64,000 bases of DNA, taken from NCBI RefSeq assembly GCF_000248055.1, contig NZ_BAFC01000045.1, positions 62,001-126,000 of the forward strand. Direction: 5' to 3'. The notes beneath the pieces were generated by a model that had not been told where the DNA came from, made no database searches, and saw nothing but the letters and a program-made list of their open reading frames with translations. This document shows, piece by piece, positions 34,290 to 42,342 of the stretch (its first letter is position 1; every line of letters starts with the position of its first letter). The translations under genes were made by a program, and so were the position numbers. This stretch comes from Gordonia sputi NBRC 100414 (GTDB lineage Bacteria; Actinomycetota; Actinomycetes; Mycobacteriales; Mycobacteriaceae).

Positions 34290-35115
34290 GTGACCAAGCT
34301 GAGTGTGAGATTTCCGACGGACGCCTACCTGGCGCGCATCGGTATCGGTGAGCGGCCCTCGTTGCTCGCCGACCACGACACCGCCGAGCTCGATGTCGCT
34401 GCGGTCGATTCCCTCGCCTGTGCGCAGCATCGGGCAATACCGTTCGAGAACCTCGACATTCATCGCGGACTCGTCGTCGACGTCTCTCCGGGGGCGATCG
34501 TCGACAAGCTGATCACCGGTCGTCGCGGAGGGATCTGCTACGAGCTCAACGGCGTTCTGCTCTTGGCGCTTCGTGAGCTCGGGGTGCAGGCGCAACCCAT
34601 CGGTGCGCAGGTACGCACCGAGGCGGGACTCGGACTGCCGTTGGGGCACATGGCGATCGTGGTCGGGTCGGGGTCCGCGCGCCACCTCGTCGACGTGGGC
34701 TTCGGTGGCGAGATGGTCACCGCGCGGGTTGATCTCGACGACCCGGGCACCCTGGAAGATCGCCAGTGGCGGCGGTGGATACGTGCTCGACGGCGTACCA
34801 CGTGAACTCGGCGAGTTCGCCGGTATGGCGCGCTGGCACAGTACCGACGCGTCGTCGCGCTTTACTGGGTCGGTGATCTGTACCCGCGACGACGGCGGGA
34901 GTCGCTACACCCTCACGTCGCGACGCGGGGAAACGGGCTACCGCCTGGTGACCACCAGCTCTGACGGAACCCGGGTGTCCGAGCCGGTGACCATGCGAGA
35001 TTCGATGACGTTGCTGCGCAACCTGTTCGGGATCAAACTCGACGAACCCGTCGCGGCTCGCGACGACCTTGTTCATGTGAAATTCCACGGAGTGGGGAAC
35101 GGAAGCCCGAGGTAG
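34290..35115 (+). pseudogene. Arylamine N-acetyltransferase with apparent frameshift
   Basis: NAT enzymes move acetyl from acetyl-CoA to aromatic amines; in Streptomyces griseus NatA acetylates 3-amino-4-hydroxybenzoate. The first frame (GTG 34290 to 34805) carries the complete triad: Cys in RRGGICYELNG, His in PLGHMAIVVG and Asp in RHLVDVGFGGEM. It then runs into a nonsense tail, while the C-terminal NAT half (GGYVLDGVPREL to LLRNLFGIKLDEPV) continues in the next frame to 35115. One base too many (or two too few) near GGCGGCGGTGG (34768-34778) explains it; the joined length of about 275 is normal for NAT. It may be a sequencing error, recent decay or programmed shift. The gene may be leaderless, and its end overlaps the opposing hydroxylase gene by 43 bp. 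Confidence 0.82.
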
Positions 35116-36287
35116 ACCTCGCCCAGCGCGCGCTGCTCGTCCTCGGACGACACCCATCGCTGTAGGCGTGCGCGACGCAGCTCCCAGTCGAACGGATCGT
35201 CGGAGAAGCGGTGCAGAAGGGACGTGAGGTTCCACGAGAACGATTGCGCCTGCCAGATTCTGGGAAGCGCGCGGGCGGTGTAGGCGTCGAGCTCTTCACG
35301 CTTTCCCGTGGCGTAGAACGCGCCGAGGGCGTGGGAGAGGACACACGCGTCCGAGACGGCGAGATTGAGTCCCTTTGCGCCCGTCGGAGGAACGATGTGT
35401 GCGGCGTCGCCGAGCAGGAACAGCGAACCGAGCTGCATGGGCTGCGTCACCACACTGCGCAGGGGTGCCAGGCTGCGATCGATGATCTCGCCGGTTTCCA
35501 GCGGCGGATGATCGTCACTGGCGCTACGTCGGGCGAGTTCGGTCCAGATCGCCTCGTCGCTCCAGTCCGAGAGGCGGGTGTCGGCGGGGACCTGGAGATA
35601 CTGTCGGCTCAAGTGTGGTCCACGCATGCTGTGGACCGACAGTCCGTCCGGGTGGGCGCAGTACATGCCCTCCTCGGTGACCGGTGTGGAGTGCGCCAGA
35701 ATGCCCAGCCAGGCAAACGGATACGTGCGTTCAAGGGTTTCGACGTACGGCGCCACCGTCGCGCGCCCGACGCCGTGGAAGCCGTCGCACGCCGCGATCA
35801 CGTCGGCGTCGACGTGGTGCCGGACACCGTCGACGGTGAACTCGACCGACGGTGCGCTGCCCTCGAAATCGTGTATGGATACGTCGTCGGCGGAGAAGAC
35901 GGGTTCGCGTCCGATCACACGGAGTCCGTCGATGAGGTCGGCGACGATCTCGGCCTGCCCGTAGACGTAGGCGTTGCGCGAAGACAGCCGATGGAAGTCG
36001 AGGTGGTGTGTGGTGCGATCGAGGCGGATATAGAACCCCTTGTGTACCAACGCCTCACGATGGAGCCGTTCGGCCACCCCGAGTTCGGTGAGAACGTCGA
36101 CGGTCGAATTCTCGATGACACCTGCACGCACACGCGAGCGAACGTGGCCCTCGGTCTGACGTTCGAGCACCACGGCGTCGATCCCCTGGCCGGCGAGCAT
36201 GTGCGCCAGCGTGAGCCCCGCGGGGCCTGCGCCGATGATCGCGACCTGAGTTCGAGTCGAATGGTGCCCTGCGGCAGACGTTCTCAC
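35073..36287 (-). CDS. PobA-type FAD-dependent aromatic hydroxylase (4-hydroxybenzoate 3-monooxygenase family)
   Basis: GTG 36287 follows AGGGGAG and gives 404 residues, close to PobA (394). The FAD-binding GAGPAGL is near residue 23, the ribityl-binding GDAAHIVPPTGAKGLNLA near residue 300. Active-site residues of PobA are kept: Tyr in ERTYPFAWLG (PobA Tyr201), Arg in LSRQYLQVP (Arg220) and Tyr in GEVYLGLPF (Tyr385). It should therefore hydroxylate ortho to the phenol of a 4-hydroxybenzoate. In this cluster the natural substrate may be 3-amino-4-hydroxybenzoate, giving a catechol with an adjacent amine; this is inference. No protocatechuate degradation genes are nearby, and an iron box precedes it. 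Confidence 0.9.
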   Translation of the reverse strand: MRTSAAGHHSTRTQVAIIGAGPAGLTLAHMLAGQGIDAVVLERQTEGHVRSRVRAGVIENSTVDVLTELGVAERLHREALVHKGFYIRLDRTTHHLDFHRLSSRNAYVYGQAEIVADLIDGLRVIGREPVFSADDVSIHDFEGSAPSVEFTVDGVRHHVDADVIAACDGFHGVGRATVAPYVETLERTYPFAWLGILAHSTPVTEEGMYCAHPDGLSVHSMRGPHLSRQYLQVPADTRLSDWSDEAIWTELARRSASDDHPPLETGEIIDRSLAPLRSVVTQPMQLGSLFLLGDAAHIVPPTGAKGLNLAVSDACVLSHALGAFYATGKREELDAYTARALPRIWQAQSFSWNLTSLLHRFSDDPFDWELRRARLQRWVSSEDEQRALGEVYLGLPFPTPWNFT

Positions 36288-36376
36288 AATTCTCCCCTGT
36301 TCAGCCTCATGTAGTCCGGTCGGAGGATCGGGTGGCCACTGTGAGCACGGTCGCACCGACTATCTTCCTCTTCAGG

Positions 36377-36395
36377 TTTCGTAAGCCTACCCTTA
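36377..36395. promoter_or_regulatory. Putative IdeR/DtxR iron box between pobA-like and glycosyltransferase genes
   Basis: TTTCGTAAGCCTACCCTTA matches 14 of 19 positions of the DtxR form TTAGGTTAGCCTAACCTAA. It lies 90 bp from each of the two divergent starts (36287 and 36486) and could serve both. Confidence 0.72.
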
Positions 36396-36485
36396 TCTAG
36401 TACGGTTGGGCGAGCCGGGAGACCGGAATGCGGTCTGGTGCCGATACCGCGATGACGACCACGACCTCATACGAAGGGGAGATCG

Positions 36486-37472
36486 GTGACCGACACGTTC
36501 AACGGGGAGACTCCGCGCGCGGTAGACGACGAAATGACCGAGTTTGAACACGAATTCGAGCCGGGAACGCCTGATGGCGACGGCTCGGAAGCGTCGCGGG
36601 AGCCGACCGTGACGGTGGTGATTCCCGCTCGCAACGAGGCGCTGAACCTGCCGTACGTCGCCGAACGTATGCCCACGGTCGATGAGATCGTCGTCGTCGA
36701 CGGGAACTCGGTCGACGACACCATGGATGTGGCGCGCAGGCTCTGGCCCGATGCGGTGATCATTCCGCAGACCCGCGCGGGCAAGGGCAACGCACTGGCA
36801 TGTGGTTTCGCGGCCGCGACGTGCGACATCATCGTGATGATCGACGCCGACGGCTCGACCGACCCGGCCGAGATCCCTCGATTCGTCGAAACTCTCGTCA
36901 GCGGAGCCGATTTGGCCAAGGGGAGCAGGTTCTCCCATGGCGGTGGCAGTGACGACATCACGACATTCCGCCGTCTGGGAAACAAGGGTCTGAACTTTCT
37001 CGTCAACCGGATCTTCCACACCACCTTTGCCGATCTCTGCTACGGCTACAACGCTTTCTGGCGTCATCACGTAGCTGTTCTCGATCTGCCGGACACCACG
37101 CTGGCAGAAGCTCAGTGGGGAGACGGCTTCGAGATCGAGACCGTCATCAATGTGCGGATGGCACGCAGTGGCCTGTCGATCAAGGAGGTCGGCTCCCACG
37201 AGAGTTGCCGAATCCACGGGCGCAGCAACCTCACGAGAATCCCGACACCCTTGTGCTGGAACATGATCCGAAGGCGGCGCCGCGCTAGAGACCGCCCGCC
37301 ACTTCGGGTCCTGGACAACGGAAGAACAAAAACGGGGCGTTCCGCGGAACGCCCCGTTTTTGTTCGGGTGAAGCGATGTTGTGCTTGGGTCAGGCAGACC
37401 GTTCGCCAGCCAGGGGTCTCGCGCATGATCTGCTCGAACTCGGCCGGTGCACCGGGACGGTATTCGCCGTAG
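36486..37472 (+). CDS. Family 2 glycosyltransferase (dolichol-phosphate mannosyltransferase-like), uncertain C-terminus
   Basis: GTG 36486 follows GAAGGGGAG. After a 40-residue acidic lead comes a complete GT2/DPM1-like catalytic domain: VTVVIPARNEALNLPYVAE near residue 40, TRAGKGNALACGFAAA near residue 96, MIDADGSTDP near residue 118 (DxD metal motif) and ETVINVRMARSGLSIKEVGS near residue 218. Such enzymes usually charge a polyprenyl phosphate with a sugar. Past SHESCRIHGRSNL (near residue 245) the sequence becomes Arg-rich and unlike the family, then runs through a 42-bp palindrome to 37472. The natural end is probably earlier, so a frameshift or lost stop is likely. An iron box lies 90 bp upstream. 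Confidence 0.82.
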   Translation: MTDTFNGETPRAVDDEMTEFEHEFEPGTPDGDGSEASREPTVTVVIPARNEALNLPYVAERMPTVDEIVVVDGNSVDDTMDVARRLWPDAVIIPQTRAGKGNALACGFAAATCDIIVMIDADGSTDPAEIPRFVETLVSGADLAKGSRFSHGGGSDDITTFRRLGNKGLNFLVNRIFHTTFADLCYGYNAFWRHHVAVLDLPDTTLAEAQWGDGFEIETVINVRMARSGLSIKEVGSHESCRIHGRSNLTRIPTPLCWNMIRRRRRARDRPPLRVLDNGRTKTGRSAERPVFVRVKRCCAWVRQTVRQPGVSRMICSNSAGAPGRYSP

Positions 37473-39040
37473 TACTCGATGACACGTCGCGATTGCGTGG
37501 TGAAGGCGACGATCGTCGGCTTATCGGTCTCGCCGACCTTCCACTCGAGCCAACCGAGTTGCTCCGCTGTCGGGAAAGTGCCTCGCGTGTCGGCCAACTC
37601 GTAGGAGAGTGGATAGTCGAAATACGGATTGGCAAGTGTCAACGGGGCGTAGTTGTCGTTGATTCGTGCAGGCAGTCCCGCCCCGTACAGCATGATGATC
37701 CGCGTGCCGGGAGGTGCGTCGGCGGTGATGCGGTCGATCGCCTCGACCTGCGCCCTGGTCTCGACCACGGTCGGCCACAGCGCGAAATACGAGTAGGCGC
37801 CTGCCAGCGCCGCAGCGACGACAGCGAGTGCGCCCGCCCATGCGACGAGGGCGCGGCGTCGACCGGCACCGAAACCGTCAAGAGCCGCAACAATATGCGG
37901 TGCGACGAGCAGTCCGCAGCCGAACAGCGAGTACAGGTACACGCGGAAGATCGCCTCGCCGCCGTAGCTCTGGCCGAGAAGCAGCGCGAGAGGCGAGAAG
38001 GCGACGATCGCACACGCGATCACGTACGGCCGCTTGTGTTTCCAGCCCACCACCGCGGAGAGCGCGGCGAGCAGCAGCACGCCTGCCGACAGCGCTCGAC
38101 ATACGAGCGACGTGATCTCATTCGCGGGCACTCCGGCAGCGGTCACGTTGCTGGTTGCGTTGCTGACCGGATTGCCGCCGGACAGGATTCCGTACGGGGC
38201 AACGGCTTCGAAGTTGAGTGCCAGGTACGCACCCGTGATACCGATCATCGCCGCGACCGCCCACCACGGGCGCGCCTGACGGAAGATGACGAGCGCTACT
38301 GCCGCCGCAAGTGCCCAGAACGGTGTGAGTTGATGTGTGGGGACGATCGCGGCGAACGGGATGATGGCAAGAATGCCCGCCTGCCGGTGATGCCGTGAGG
38401 CGATCAGCATGGCGAGGAGTCCGTAGGCGATGACCAGGGTCCAGGCCTGCGGCGAGAAGTAGTCCTGCGCAACCCAGTTCACCATCTCCGCGCAGAAGGC
38501 CGCCGTGATCGCCACTCGAGTCGACGATCCGATCGTTCGGGCCGCGGAGTAGACGATGATCGCGATCAGCAGGTGAATCACGGGCGCGAAGACATGCGCC
38601 AGGGTCATCGGGTCGAGGCCGGTGACATCGGAGAACCAGGCCGTGGTGACGAAGAAAGCAGGCCACTGCGCGTAGATGTCGGTGCCGTTGGGCTGAATGA
38701 GGTCGTGTGCCAGCACGTAGCGTACGACGGCGATGTGCTTGTACGTCCATTCATAGAGCGGCACTTCGGTTCCGAGCCAGGTGGTGGCGCGCTCGACGAC
38801 GATCAGTGTGAGCAGGGCGGCCGTGGCAACGGGGACGCGCCGTCGGGCGATCGCGATCACGAACGCGACGGCGACGAGAACGACAGCCGGGATGAGAAGA
38901 GCTCCGGCGCCGGAGAACAGCAGTCCGAAGAAGCTGGCGTCCACGCCGGGCAACCCGATGCTCAGCGCGACGATCCACAGGATCAGTGCGACTGCGAGGA
39001 AGACCACCGATATGTCGAGGCCGATGCTGCGCAGCGACAT
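37112..39040 (-). CDS. Multi-spanning membrane protein, GT-C glycosyltransferase-like; 3' end uncertain
   Basis: From ATG 39040 the frame encodes up to 642 residues. About 12 membrane helices fill residues 5-450, with an early extracytoplasmic loop (ATTWLGTEVPLYEWTY near residue 80), and a soluble segment follows (residues 450-555, with GTRIIMLYGAGLPARINDNY). This layout fits GT-C enzymes or glycan polymerases that use lipid-linked sugars outside the cell. The last 90 residues, after QAQHRF, read through the palindrome at 37324-37365 and then antisense to the opposing glycosyltransferase, so the functional end is probably near 37366. It is last in a run of cotranscribed genes from 43364. Confidence 0.7.
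   Translation of the reverse strand: MSLRSIGLDISVVFLAVALILWIVALSIGLPGVDASFFGLLFSGAGALLIPAVVLVAVAFVIAIARRRVPVATAALLTLIVVERATTWLGTEVPLYEWTYKHIAVVRYVLAHDLIQPNGTDIYAQWPAFFVTTAWFSDVTGLDPMTLAHVFAPVIHLLIAIIVYSAARTIGSSTRVAITAAFCAEMVNWVAQDYFSPQAWTLVIAYGLLAMLIASRHHRQAGILAIIPFAAIVPTHQLTPFWALAAAVALVIFRQARPWWAVAAMIGITGAYLALNFEAVAPYGILSGGNPVSNATSNVTAAGVPANEITSLVCRALSAGVLLLAALSAVVGWKHKRPYVIACAIVAFSPLALLLGQSYGGEAIFRVYLYSLFGCGLLVAPHIVAALDGFGAGRRRALVAWAGALAVVAAALAGAYSYFALWPTVVETRAQVEAIDRITADAPPGTRIIMLYGAGLPARINDNYAPLTLANPYFDYPLSYELADTRGTFPTAEQLGWLEWKVGETDKPTIVAFTTQSRRVIEYYGEYRPGAPAEFEQIMRETPGWRTVCLTQAQHRFTRTKTGRSAERPVFVLPLSRTRSGGRSLARRRLRIMFQHKGVGILVRLLRPWIRQLSWEPTSLIDRPLRAIRTLMTVSISKPSPH
37324..37365. terminator. 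Perfect 42-bp palindrome, bidirectional intrinsic terminator
   Basis: Bases 37324-37344 are the exact reverse complement of 37345-37365, with a GC-rich core (CGGGGCGTTCC) flanked by AAAAA and TTTTT. As RNA this is a strong stem followed by a U-run in both directions, as expected between convergent genes. Unusually, both opposing frames stay open across it and encode the same peptide, TKTGRSAERPVFV. Confidence 0.85.
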
Positions 39041-39067
39041 TCGTACGCGGGCGGCGACATCGGCGGC

Positions 39068-39490
39068 TCACGAACGTAGCGGTGGAAACGATCGCGCCCG
39101 CACGTACCAGTAGATGCTGCTGGCCACCACGGCGAAAGTGCCGACGACGAGGATGCCCGTCGGATTCCATCGGTACGACCACATCGCACCGATGGCCACG
39201 ATAGTCGTGGCCGACATACTGAGCGTGACGACGGCAGCTGGCAGGAGTCTGCGGGGGACGTGTACCCACGTGGTGATCGCGGCACCGGGCCCGACGAATA
39301 CGAATGCTGCGACGAGCACTGCGCGCACGGGAGAGGGTAGCGGGATGAGCCCGAGGAGTCCGCATACCGCCGCGACGAGCGCGGCGTCGGCGAGCCGATA
39401 CGTGACTCGTTGTGGGTCAACGGTGTCGGGAGCCGAGGTCGGCGCTGGCGCGTTGTCTTTCGCGGTATGGGTCGGTGCGCTCGTTGTCAT
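39068..39490 (-). CDS. Small multi-span membrane protein
   Basis: A 140-residue protein from ATG 39490. A polar lead of about 30 residues is followed by four hydrophobic stretches (ADAALVAAVCGLLGLIPL; AVLVAAFVFVGPGAAITTWV; LLPAAVVTLSMSATTIVAIGA; GILVVGTFAVVASSIYWYV) and a short basic tail. Its ATG overlaps the expected TGA (39487) of the upstream glycosyltransferase once that gene's frameshift is corrected. The GT-C-like gene starts 27 bp downstream. It could be a partner subunit of that protein; I recognise no family. Confidence 0.72.
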   Translation of the reverse strand: MTTSAPTHTAKDNAPAPTSAPDTVDPQRVTYRLADAALVAAVCGLLGLIPLPSPVRAVLVAAFVFVGPGAAITTWVHVPRRLLPAAVVTLSMSATTIVAIGAMWSYRWNPTGILVVGTFAVVASSIYWYVRARSFPPLRS

Positions 39491-40808
39491 CGGATCGCAC
39501 CGGAATCGACGACCGCGCGGTCGCGTGCCGCGTGGAGCGGGGTGGCGTGACGACCTGCTCGCCGTCCGCGGGCGAGGGCCAACGGACCGCGCAGGACTGA
39601 GAACACCTCGACCGACCGACCGACGCCGAGATGTCGACGAGCACGTGATCGGGTGGACGGCAGACACCGCCGTACGCCGCCGAAGCACGGGACACGGCAC
39701 GGAAACGTTTGCGCAACACGGAGAACGCGAGTCGACGGTGCGCGCGGTCGAACGCGATCTTGGTCAGTACCGCGCCGAGTCCAGCTCCGTAGCCGCGCGC
39801 TTGGGAGAGCAGAGCCTCGTTGTCGCTGCGGTGACGGTGCCACACGATTGCCGCTGGCTCGGACACCAGGCTGTACCCGGCCTGCAGTACACGCAGGAAG
39901 ATGTCGAGATCCTCGCCGCCCATCGTCGTGGTTCCCGCGCCGAGAGCCTCGTCGAATCCGCCGAGGCGCACGATGCGATCCCGATCGACCGCGAAATTTG
40001 CTCCGGTGCCGTAGATCCCGACCTGATAGGGGAACAGCGGGACGTCGTCGGGCGGATCGAGCAGCGAGTAGCGTCGCGCGACGATGTTGTCGGCCCAGGA
40101 GACACGCCAGTCGAAGTACGCCTGTGCCGGCGTCCGCAACTCACCGCTCGGTACCAGTCCGCATACGCACGCGACGTCGTCAGCGCGCGCGAAACCCGCC
40201 AGCAGCCCTGTGATCCACCGCTGGTCGACGACGACGTCGTCGTCGGTGAACGCCACGATCTCGTGGGATGCGGCCAGCAGGCCGGTGTTTCGTGCTGCCG
40301 AGAGGCCAGGCGTCGGTTCTGTCACCAGCCGCACGCGGGGGTCGTCGCATTCGTCGACGACCCGCGCAGTTGCGTCTGTCGCAGGCGCGTTGTCGACGAC
40401 GATGATCTCGAGGTCGGGATGGTCCAGCAGCGTCAGTGATGCCAACGCCGAACGCAGATGTTCGGGACGCTCTCGGGTGCACACGACGACCGACACCGGC
40501 CTGCTCGGCGCATCGCCGTTGTCGCGTGTCTCGTCGCACGGCGGGATGGTGACGGTGGCGAGCCCGTTCTCGAGCGGGGATTCCGTGAAGCGCACCAGCA
40601 CAACGGATTCGCGAATGAGCAGTCGCGCGCGCGTATAGCCGTCGGCGCCGAGAGGGCGGCAGGTGACGGTAATGTCGGCCGAGCGGTCCGCGAGGTCGAG
40701 TTCGGCGGTGTCGAGTTGACCCACCCAGGTCGCGCCGGGCCACTCGGGTCCTCCGGTCGCGGGCATGACCGGCCGCAGTTCGATTGGCGCCGTGAATAGT
40801 TCGGTCAT
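39417..40808 (-). CDS. Family 2 glycosyltransferase with N-terminal extra domain; frame shifts at a tetranucleotide tract
   Basis: ATG 40808 overlaps the GH16 stop (ATGA). Residues 1-110 form an extra beta-rich domain (DTAELDLADRSADITV); the GT2 domain follows, with VSVVVCTRERPEHLRSAL near residue 115, FTDDDVVVD near residue 192, and GGEDLDIFLRVLQAGY near residue 275. After DISASVG (near residue 395) the frame leaves the family pattern and continues to 39417. Inserting one more CGAC unit in the tract at 39609-39624 restores SVEVFSVLRGPLALARGRR and a stop at 39487 that overlaps the next ATG, as elsewhere in this operon. So the gene is either off by slippage, a sequencing error, or naturally altered at its last 45 residues. 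Confidence 0.83.
   Translation of the reverse strand: MTELFTAPIELRPVMPATGGPEWPGATWVGQLDTAELDLADRSADITVTCRPLGADGYTRARLLIRESVVLVRFTESPLENGLATVTIPPCDETRDNGDAPSRPVSVVVCTRERPEHLRSALASLTLLDHPDLEIIVVDNAPATDATARVVDECDDPRVRLVTEPTPGLSAARNTGLLAASHEIVAFTDDDVVVDQRWITGLLAGFARADDVACVCGLVPSGELRTPAQAYFDWRVSWADNIVARRYSLLDPPDDVPLFPYQVGIYGTGANFAVDRDRIVRLGGFDEALGAGTTTMGGEDLDIFLRVLQAGYSLVSEPAAIVWHRHRSDNEALLSQARGYGAGLGAVLTKIAFDRAHRRLAFSVLRKRFRAVSRASAAYGGVCRPPDHVLVDISASVGRSRCSQSCAVRWPSPADGEQVVTPPRSTRHATARSSIPVRSDDNERTDPYRERQRASADLGSRHR
39609..39624 (-). repeat. Tetranucleotide repeat (CGAC)4 inside glycosyltransferase gene
   Basis: Four perfect CGAC copies lie in the 3' part of the glycosyltransferase gene. With four copies the gene ends out of frame; five copies, or two, would rejoin the family-like C-terminus and the operon's ATGA junction. 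Tracts of this type can change length by slipped-strand replication. Confidence 0.8.
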
Positions 40809-41629
40809 GTGCCGGAGCTCCGTTCGGTTGTGTTCACCCGAATCCAATCGACAGTCATCGTGGCGGGGAAAGTGGTGTCGTCCGACGCGGGGCCGGGCCA
40901 ATCGCCTCCGACGGCGACGTTGAGCAGGACATGGAAAGGTGCGTCGAAGACCCATTGGGCGTCGGGCGCGAGGTCGGCCGGTGTGACCGAGAACAGTTCT
41001 CGGTCGTCGATTCCGGTGACGATGCGCCCCGGCGTCTTGCGCATCCAGTACGTGCGAAACGTGTTGGCGAGTTCGAAGGGTCCCGGTCCGGATGCCGACA
41101 CCGTCTGTCCACGTGTGCTGGAGTCCTGCGGCGCGTGGATTCCGGTGTGGTAATCCGCTGCGGTGTTGAGGGTTTCGATCACGTCGATCTCTCCGGCACG
41201 CGGCCAGCCCACCTGCTCGAGGGAATCCCCGAGCAGCCAGAACGCGGGATGGAGTCCCTGGCCCGATGGCATCGAGATACGTGCGGAGATCGTGCCGTAG
41301 CGCAGCGAGTACTTGCCGCGGGTCGTGAGGCGTGCCGATGTGATGGTGTCGCCGTCACGTCGCGCGGTGATCAGTAGATGTCCTTTGCCGTCGAGCCTCA
41401 CGTTGCGCGTGCTGTCGGTGTAGACCTGCTGTTCGCCGTTGCCCCACCCTCCGCCGCCGATCTCGGCAGTCCACACACCCGTGACAGGGCCTGCGGGACC
41501 GTCGAATTCGTCGGAGACGACGTCGGCGTTGGCCGTCGTTGCGGGAGGTTCTGCGTCCGTGCGCGGGACGGTGCAGGCCGCGAGTGAGATGGCTAGTACT
41601 CCGATGAGCGCGCACGAGGCGAGCTTCAT
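40805..41629 (-). CDS. GH16-family glycoside hydrolase lipoprotein
   Basis: A 274-residue secreted lipoprotein: basic start MKLASCALIGVLAISLAACT with lipobox LAAC (lipid on Cys19). The concanavalin-like GH16 domain has the catalytic motif GEIDVIE near residue 143, with both glutamates of E-x-D-x-x-E in place, and flanking GLHPAFWLLG and HVLLNVAVGGDWPG. GH16 enzymes cut or transfer beta-1,3/1,4-glucans and galactans. Placed among glycosyltransferases and a flippase gene, it probably trims or transglycosylates the cluster's glycan outside the membrane. Both ends overlap neighbours by four bases. Confidence 0.9.
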   Translation of the reverse strand: MKLASCALIGVLAISLAACTVPRTDAEPPATTANADVVSDEFDGPAGPVTGVWTAEIGGGGWGNGEQQVYTDSTRNVRLDGKGHLLITARRDGDTITSARLTTRGKYSLRYGTISARISMPSGQGLHPAFWLLGDSLEQVGWPRAGEIDVIETLNTAADYHTGIHAPQDSSTRGQTVSASGPGPFELANTFRTYWMRKTPGRIVTGIDDRELFSVTPADLAPDAQWVFDAPFHVLLNVAVGGDWPGPASDDTTFPATMTVDWIRVNTTERSSGT

Positions 41630-42342
41630 CCGGTGGTCACCGGACCCGGCTGTGAGACTTCTGGCCCGGCGACTTCTTGCTCGGCGACTGCGGGTTCGGT
41701 GTCGGAGGTGTGGTCGTCGGCAACGCGGACCCGACCGCTCGACACTCCCGCCACCACGACGGCGATCAGGATCGGGTAGATGATCAGTCGCTGGGTGCCA
41801 CCCGACCCGAACCAGCCGGTCAAACCTGTTGCGTAAGCGATGAATGCGACGGTGGCGACCGTTCCGGCGAGGGCTGTGAACGCACGAACCCCAGCCGCCA
41901 GCCGTGTCGAACCGGAGAACCCGATCATCGCGAGCCCCACGGATGCGAGCACGAAGAAGGTGGTCAGCGCTGCCGAATGCTGTTGGTAATCGGTCTTCTC
42001 GGTGATGATTCCGGTGACGGCCAGTCCGACTCCCGCGATGGCCAGCGCGCCCGCGTGCGGGAACGTGACGATCCGACGCACCGCCCAGCTCGACGCCACC
42101 ACCGCGATGGCCAGGCCGGTGAGAACGAAGCTGACATTCATCACCGGGTAGAGCGCACTGCACGGCCAACGTCCCTGTGGGCCACAGAATTCGAGGCCGA
42201 GTGGACCGATCTGGTCTGTCTGGTAGGAGTACTGTCCACGCCACGTCGCGGAGACCACCCATTCCGCGGCGAAGAACTGGAGCACGACGAGCGCGGCGAC
42301 CAGCGTGATGCGCGGGTCGATCAGGAGTCGGATGACTTTCAT
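41626..42342 (-). CDS. DUF998 integral membrane protein
   Basis: A 238-residue protein from ATG 42342 (ATGA overlap with the upstream glycosyltransferase). Six or seven hydrophobic helices with the family pattern: a first helix near residues 13-31, YPVMNVSFVLTG near residue 65, a loop with EKTDYQQHSAALTTFF near residue 113, then LIIYPILIAVVVAGV. The C-terminus is an acidic/Pro tail (DTEPAVAEQEVAGPEV). DUF998 proteins have no settled function; here it belongs to a glycan export or assembly operon. Confidence 0.82.
   Translation of the reverse strand: MKVIRLLIDPRITLVAALVVLQFFAAEWVVSATWRGQYSYQTDQIGPLGLEFCGPQGRWPCSALYPVMNVSFVLTGLAIAVVASSWAVRRIVTFPHAGALAIAGVGLAVTGIITEKTDYQQHSAALTTFFVLASVGLAMIGFSGSTRLAAGVRAFTALAGTVATVAFIAYATGLTGWFGSGGTQRLIIYPILIAVVVAGVSSGRVRVADDHTSDTEPAVAEQEVAGPEVSQPGPVTTG

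Noticed and set aside
37112-37323. The last part of the GT-C-like frame as genuine protein sequence
   Set aside because: It is exactly antisense to the conserved glycosyltransferase catalytic domain and lies beyond a strong terminator, so it is probably not part of the functional protein, although the frame is open.
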